Of a stretch of DNA of 64,000 nucleotides, positions 58,621 through 64,000 are shown piece after piece. Under the pieces are notes generated by a model. The model worked only from the letters and a program-made list of their open reading frames with translations, did no database searches and was not told the origin of the DNA. A program made the translations under genes and the position numbers. Within the stretch, counting starts at the first letter, position 1; every line of letters begins with the position of its first letter. The DNA is taken from contig MBPM02000085.1 of assembly GCA_001695595.3 (NCBI GenBank), positions 1-64,000 on the forward strand, given 5' to 3'. This DNA comes from Plasmopara viticola. Its lineage: Eukaryota > Oomycota > Peronosporomycetes > Peronosporales > Peronosporaceae.

Positions 58621-61394
58621 TGAGTGCGCATGTCCATGTGTCTATCCATGACGCCATCGTTGTTTGTTTGAACCGTCGGACAGCCGCTCGTATCGGACAG
58701 CCTCGGAAACCGGAATATAACTGAGGATAACCGGTAACCTTCGATACTCCCCCCCAGAACGAGCACGCGTGAATTTCGAGAGCCCTCATTAGGTCGGCAT
58801 GATGTGGTCCTGAAAGTGCCTTCGTCATTATGTCTGCCAGCATTGCCGAGGTCTCGCAATATTCAAGCTTGACCTCACCGCGTTTGACTTCGTCACAGAT
58901 GTGATGATACTTGATATCAATGTGCTTGGCTCGACCATGGTTGACCGGATTCTTCGTCAATTTGATACATGATTAATTATCTTCAAATATCTTCAGCTCT
59001 GGTTTGTCTTCACCAGCTGCACCTAAAATTACACAAAGAAGACGATGTACCCACTTGCCTTCTTGTATCGCCAGGCTGAGTGCAATATATTCAGCTTCGC
59101 TGGTCGATAGTGAGACGCTTTATTGTTTCTTGCTTCCCCAACTCACAGGTGCCCCCATCAACATAAATGCATAGCCAGAGGTTGACTTGGGGTCCGCATG
59201 AACGCCAGCCCAATCTGCATCCCAATATTTCCGGAAATCCACATGATCACTAGCCTTAAATGTGATGCCGTGCGACTTGCTTCCTTGAAGGTAGCGAAGA
59301 ACTCCCTTTATCGCAACCCATTGTTCAGCTTGTGGGTTCTCCGTAAAACGTGATACATATCCAACAGCAAAAGCAATGTCTGGACGTGTTGCAGTTGTCA
59401 GATGCATCAAGGCACCCACAGCTTCACGAAATGGAACGTCGATCTTTGTTTTTGCAGCACTTGGCACGAGTCGTAAGCTTAAGTCGGTCGGACTTATTAC
59501 TGCCTTGCAGTCACTCATGCCGAATCGCTTGAGAATGTCTTCGACATAGCTTCTCTGGCAAAGTGTGATGCTGCCGTCGGCGTTATCCACAAGTTCGATA
59601 CCCAGAACAAAAGAACTTTTTCCACTGTCCGTCATCTCGAAGCGTGACTTGAGACTGTCTTTAGTTTTCGCGATGAGCTTGGCCGAGCTGCCAGTGATGA
59701 GAACATCGTCCACATAAACCAGTAGCTATATGCAATGGCCGTCGACATTCTTGATATTGAGGCACGGGTCGAAAGCAGAAACACAGAAACCAATGGAGCA
59801 TCCGAACTCATCAAAGGTCTCGTTCCAAACTCGGGATGCTTGTTTTAGGCCGTAAATTGCTTTCAACAGTTCCAAGCAATCGAAATTACCTTCGATCTCC
59901 ACTTCCTCTGGTACCACACAGTGAACAACTTCTTTCATCACACCGTAGAAAAATGCCGTAACAACATCAAGCTGGTCAAGGGGCCATCCAAGATACTTTG
60001 TCAAGCTGATCACCATACGCAGTGTGACGTACTTGACCACGGGCGAAAACGTTTCAGTGCAGTCAATGCCGTATTGCTGCTTGAATCCTTTTGCGACGAG
60101 ACGCGCCTTATACTTTTCAATTGATCCGTCGGCTTTGCGCTTGATCTTGAAAGCCCACTTAGTTCCAATAGCATGTTGTCCTGCTGGAAGTTTGGCCGCT
60201 CGAATTACATTGCGAATTCGCATTGAATCCAATTCAGCACGAACCGCTTTTCGCCAATGTACTTGATCTGGTCCGCTAACTGCATCTTGATAACTTGAAG
60301 GTTCTGAAAGGTCGGTAGCTTCGACTGCATTAGCGCTTGCATGCCAGAAATCGCGTGGCACCAAATGATCGTTTGTGTCGCTCTTTTCTTCTTCACTTTC
60401 TAAATTACCGATTATGCGCTCGACCGATCTGCGTTTGGCTCGTCGCTCGTCAAGACATTCAGGCGCACTTGATTCCTCAAGTCGTTTTCGTGATACTCGT
60501 AGCGTGGAAGGGCTGAACCATTGTTTGTGTCACATGTGCCTGATCGGTTCTTGCGCTTTCCGGACGACTTGAAATTCATTCGGTAAACTGGATCATTGTC
60601 ATCGATGGTAAGCGGATCAAGACTAATGTCATCGTCATCACTGTCAGGAGCTGGTAGCCACGTAGACGCAAAGCCAAGTCTTGATTCATCAAACTTGACG
60701 TCGCGACTGACAATAATTTGTCCTGCCTCAATGTCAGAAATCCGATAAGCCTTCGATGACTCTTGATAGCCCATAAAAATGCCGGCGCGAGCTTTTGGAT
60801 CCCACTTGAGTCGCTTTTCGTTTGGTGTGAGTGTAAATGTTCGGCAGCCGAATACACGCAGGTGCTTTAAACTTGGCTTGGACTTGTACACAATTTCAAA
60901 CGGGGTTTTGCTTGCAATTTTGGGTGAAGGCAGTCGATTCTTGATATAAATTGCCGTCATTGCCGCTTCACCCCAAAAGCACTTGTCAAGTTTTGCATAA
61001 TGCAGTAAAGCGCGGCCAATCGTAACGATAGTTCTGATGGCCCGCTCAGCCGTCCCCTTGATGCGCGTATGGAACCGAGACTTGCTGATCAATACCTTGA
61101 TCGCCATAGAAGATCTTGAGCGAATGTTTTGCGAATTCTCGCGCTCCATCATGTCTCACAAAATGACTTGCTTGCCGAGTTGCGTTTGAGCGTTGAGGAT
61201 GTAGCTTGTGAGACATTCTTCGGATTAAGATTTGGCACTTAAGTAAAAGCTCTTCTTCATCGCTTGGCTTCGTCGACAATGAGGAGCAAGTACCTGCTTC
61301 CACCCAAAGAGTCTTGTTCCATGGGACCGTATATTTCGAAGTGGAGAAGCTCAAACGTGTCATATTGACGCTTGTCTTGAGTGCTAGGAATTAA
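58553..61394 (-). mobile_element. Copia-type retrotransposon 3, 5' part interrupted
   Basis: The best preserved Copia polymerase here, on the minus strand. Integrase catalytic core and C-terminus: 61,394-60,412 (FVRHDGAREFAKHSLK, GTAERAIRTIV, FWGEAAMTAIYIKNRLPSP, VFGCRTFTLTPNEKRLKWDP). Reverse transcriptase: 60,364-59,120 (IGTKWAFKIKRKADGSIE, KARLVAKGFKQQYGIDCTET, LDQLDVVTAFFYG, catalytic YVDD at 59716-59705). RNase H to 58,553 (TSGYAFMLMGAPVSW, then NHGRAKHIDIKYHHI and SAMLADIMTKAL). Only a few stops break it (for example near 59,726 and 59,118) plus one frame change near 61,080. Gag and protease are absent because the coding sequence is cut at 61,394 by the LTR of the next element. Confidence 0.85.
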
Positions 61395-61650
61395 TGTTTA
61401 TGGTTTTCAGGTAACGTACACAACCCAACCCGGTCCAATCTGGACCTCGGTTCAACATAGTCTTTACTTTTACGGTTTAAGGTAATTACGTTATGTAGAA
61501 GGAGTGGTTACGAGTTGTAGGACTTTAAACCCAATCAATCAATCACTTCCAAATTTACTTCCTCTCAGTCAAGTGTCTTCGCTTCAACGCAAACGACCCT
61601 TCACTTCGTTTCTTCAGCCTTCCTTACCTCCCGGCCTCAGACAATTAACA
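61395..61650 (+). repeat. 5' LTR of Copia element 4
   Basis: A 256-bp segment starting TGTTTATGG and ending CAATTAACA, thus TGTT...AACA termini as expected for an LTR. It is bounded on the left by the interrupted coding sequence of element 3 and on the right by a primer-binding site. The expected 5-bp target duplication would be the preceding ATTAA (61390-61394); the partner copy lies outside the window. The left border is inferred from these termini, not from a second LTR. Confidence 0.65.
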
Positions 61651-61662
61651 GGTTATGAGCCC
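61651..61662 (+). other. Copia primer-binding site (initiator tRNA-Met half)
   Basis: GGTTATGAGCCC directly after the LTR end is complementary to the anticodon arm of initiator tRNA-Met (loop sequence ...GGGCTCATAACC...). Copia elements are known to prime from a half-molecule of this tRNA, so the position and sequence support both the LTR border and the family. Confidence 0.75.
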
Positions 61663-61670
61663 AACGTACC

Positions 61671-64000
61671 ATGTCCTCCACGCAAGATGTTTCGTCAAAA
61701 GTACTTGTCGACAAATTTAACGGGGATAAGTACGCTACGTGGTTCCGGTACATGCGCGGCGTGTTTCTCACCAAGTCGGTGTGGCACGTGGTGAATCGGG
61801 AGGTCACGCCGACATTCACTAATGCTCGCGCCAGCGATGAGTACGTCAGATCCAGCAACATTGCGTTCGGCTTGATGCTACTACACATGGACGCGAACTA
61901 TCATCATGTAGTCGACAACTGCGAAGAAGCCTATACTGCCTGTATCCGTAGCAAAACACTTTACGGCGGGTCACAAAAGGCTGGTCGCATTTACCTGAAG
62001 CGCCAACTTTCAGCATGGAAATGGCGGAAGGCGACAACGTCCTGCATCACTGCAATGAGGTTCTCAACATCAGCGCCAAGCTAAGCAGTATCGGTGCCAA
62101 GATGGAGGATGAGGACGTCGCGATTTGTCTGCTTCGGAGTCTACCAAAAAGCTACGAGAACGTCGTGCTTAACTTGGAGATGAGCAGTGCAGAATTGCGG
62201 ACGCAAGACGTTGTAAAGGTGCTGACAAATGAGCACATCAAGCGACAAGGTGAGAGGACTCCGGCGGTAAAAACTGAATACGCAGTCAAGGCGTTCAGTG
62301 CCGAAAGAGAGTCCCGCCAATGCACATATTGTGGCAAATTGGGGCATACGATGGAACGATGCTGGACCAAGCAAAAGGATGACAATCGAGGAGCTCGACG
62401 CGGCGTACAAAATCGTGGACGCGGAGCAAGCAATGTACAGTTTCAGTACAACAACGACAACGATTACGATCTGATCGCATTTGCAGTATCATTGGAATGC
62501 GAACTGTCTTCAGGCAAAGATATGCCAGGCATGTGGGCCAATGACAGTGGTGCCACGCACCACATTTGCTACGATAAGTCCAAGTTTCGGACTCTCGATG
62601 AACAAAATTGTGGCGAACTTGCGGTAGCAGATGGAAGCAAAACTGCAATTATGGGTGTGGGAACCATTTTTGAGCGGGTGGTGCTACCCAACGGTGACAT
62701 ACGTTACATTGAAATCAAAGATGCGCTTTACGTTCCAAAGATGAGCAAGAACCTGCTCTCTGTCCCGCAGAGCAACAAAAGCGGTTGCTTCCAAGTGGTA
62801 TTTGACGGTGCCCGCATGGACATTGAGTCGAAGAATTCAAAAGGGATAGTGGCAACAGCCGACCTGGTTGACGGTCTTTACTGGCTACAAACCTTACGGC
62901 CATCGGCTAATATGACTGAATCAAGTACAAGATTGACCTGCATGCACGGTTGGGTCACGCGCCTAATGATGTGCTCCGCAAAATGATTACTGGTGAAATG
63001 ATTAAAGACGTTTGTGATGCATCAATGTCAAGTTTGCCGAACATTTGTCGTGGGTGCCAAGAGGGCAAGATGGTCTAGAAATCGTTTCCAATTAATCCTG
63101 ACAAGCGTCGATTTGCCTCCTTTGAGCTTCTCCACTTTGACATCTGCGACCCAATGGAGCAAGTATCACTTGGGGGAAGCAAGTATCTAAGACTAATTGT
63201 GGATGAGGCCAGTTGATGTATGAAGGGTTTCTGCTTGCAAGCCAGATCGGACAGCGAAGATGCAATCAAAACTTACATTTTGTAGGTTCAACCTCAATTT
63301 GAAAAGAAAGTCAAGTTTGTACGTCATGACGGAGCTCGTGAGTTTGCAACCAACTCGTTAAAAGTGTTTTACGAGAAGAAGGGTATCGAGAGTATCAGCA
63401 GGTAACAGTCCCATACGCGCATCAAACCAACGGAACAGCTGAGCGTGCAATATGAACGATTGTGACTATTGGACGCAGCATACTACATCACGCTTAACTG
63501 GACAAGAATTTTTGGGGAGAGGCCGCTATGACTGCAATATACATCAAGAACCGCCTTCCCTCACCAAAAATGAAGAACAAGACTTCATTCGAGATCATTC
63601 ACAAGCTCAAGCCAAGCGTTGGACATATGCGTGTCTTTGGGTGTCGGGCCTACGTTTTGACTTCGAAAGAAAAGAGGCTCAAGTGGAACTCCAAGTCTCG
63701 AGTTGGTGTGTTTGTTGGCTATAAAGAAGTGTCCAAAGCATACCGAATCTACGACCATCAAACTCAGCAAATAGTGATCAGTCGGGACGTAAAGTTTGAC
63801 GAATCAAGTTTGGTGATTTAGAAGTCATTATTTTTGACGAAATTGAGGAAGCAAACATGGACTTCGACTCACTCGAAATAGAAGCCGAAGGCTTCACATA
63901 CACGACGAACTTCAGGCAAACAGGTAAGCGCAAGCAGCGTCAATCAGATAGAGCTTCAAGTCCCGAGTATCGTGAAGCAGGACTGGATGAAACAAGTGCT
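61671..64000 (+). mobile_element. Copia-type retrotransposon 4 (gag-pol start, cut by window end)
   Basis: Starts at ATG 61671, 8 bases after the primer-binding site. Gag: 61671-62010, then frame change at the TTT run 62008-62010, continuing to about 62,460 with a CX2CX4HX4C knuckle [14 protein letters not shown] (62321-62362). Protease with active-site DSGAT (Asp 62543-62545). A Gag-pre-integrase segment [15 protein letters not shown] (about 62,940-62,985, in a different frame) leads into the integrase (FELLHFDICDPMEQ, FVRHDGAREFATNSLK, FWGEAAMTAIYIKNRLPSP, VFGCRAYVLTSKEKRLKW). Stops at 63,076 and 63,214, among others, make it defective. Related to, but distinct from, element 3, into which it is inserted. 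Reverse transcriptase and the 3' LTR lie beyond 64,000. Confidence 0.88.

Noticed and set aside
1..64000. RxLR or Crinkler effector genes
   Set aside because: I scanned the listed open frames for a signal peptide followed by RxLR-(D)EER or LFLAK-type motifs and found none that is convincing.
1..64000. CRISPR arrays, operons or other bacterial features
   Set aside because: Introns, retrotransposons and gene content show eukaryotic nuclear DNA; no spaced-repeat array occurs.

Overview
The window is nuclear DNA of an oomycete, most likely a Peronosporaceae species (downy mildew or Phytophthora). The evidence is: protein genes with few, very short introns (50-97 nt) with GT-AG or GC-AG borders; a fused trehalose-phosphate synthase/phosphatase; a bacterial-like ROK fructokinase; a Gypsy reverse transcriptase of the type common in Phytophthora; and abundant LTR-retrotransposon, hAT and short dispersed repeats. 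The intergenic DNA is AT-rich, which leans towards a downy mildew, but the species cannot be fixed from the sequence alone.

Layout. 1-5.9 kb: no gene, one LTR-like relic. 5.9-7.8 kb: GC-rich broken hAT transposase. 8.7-15.1 kb: compact gene island with a small tail-anchored-type membrane protein (-), a PHD/C5HCH zinc-finger protein (+), a mitochondrial-type DUF185/MidA-family methyltransferase (-) and VPS33 (+); the last two start 87 bp apart. 15.1-25.6 kb: gene desert with gag, zinc-knuckle and SWIM relics, two copies of a SINE-like element and two doubtful ORF loci. 25.6-26.5 kb: isolated intronless ROK fructokinase. 26.5-32.6 kb: desert with a Gypsy LTR-like copy, a Gypsy RT relic and a 40-bp tandem repeat. 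32.6-39.8 kb: condensin subunit 1 (CAP-D2) converging on TPS/TPP. 40.1-42.2 kb: a hAT element with terminal inverted repeats and an 8-bp target duplication, inserted just upstream of TPS/TPP. 42.2-45.0 kb: desert. 45.7-48.1 kb: a basic Cys/His protein and a single-pass membrane protein, converging. 49-64 kb: repeat-dominated, with one SINE-like copy and four Copia-type elements in both orientations, the last inserted into the third and running off the window.

The picture is islands of housekeeping genes separated by repeat-rich deserts. Two conserved genes (the methyltransferase and condensin) carry three apparent one-base deletions in homopolymers. Restoring one base in each makes every exon phase and total length consistent, so assembly error is more likely than true gene loss. 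The best-defined unexplained element is a ~325-bp short repeat in four copies, each with a perfect 8-13 bp target-site duplication and a pentanucleotide tail. I found no clear novel multi-gene system.
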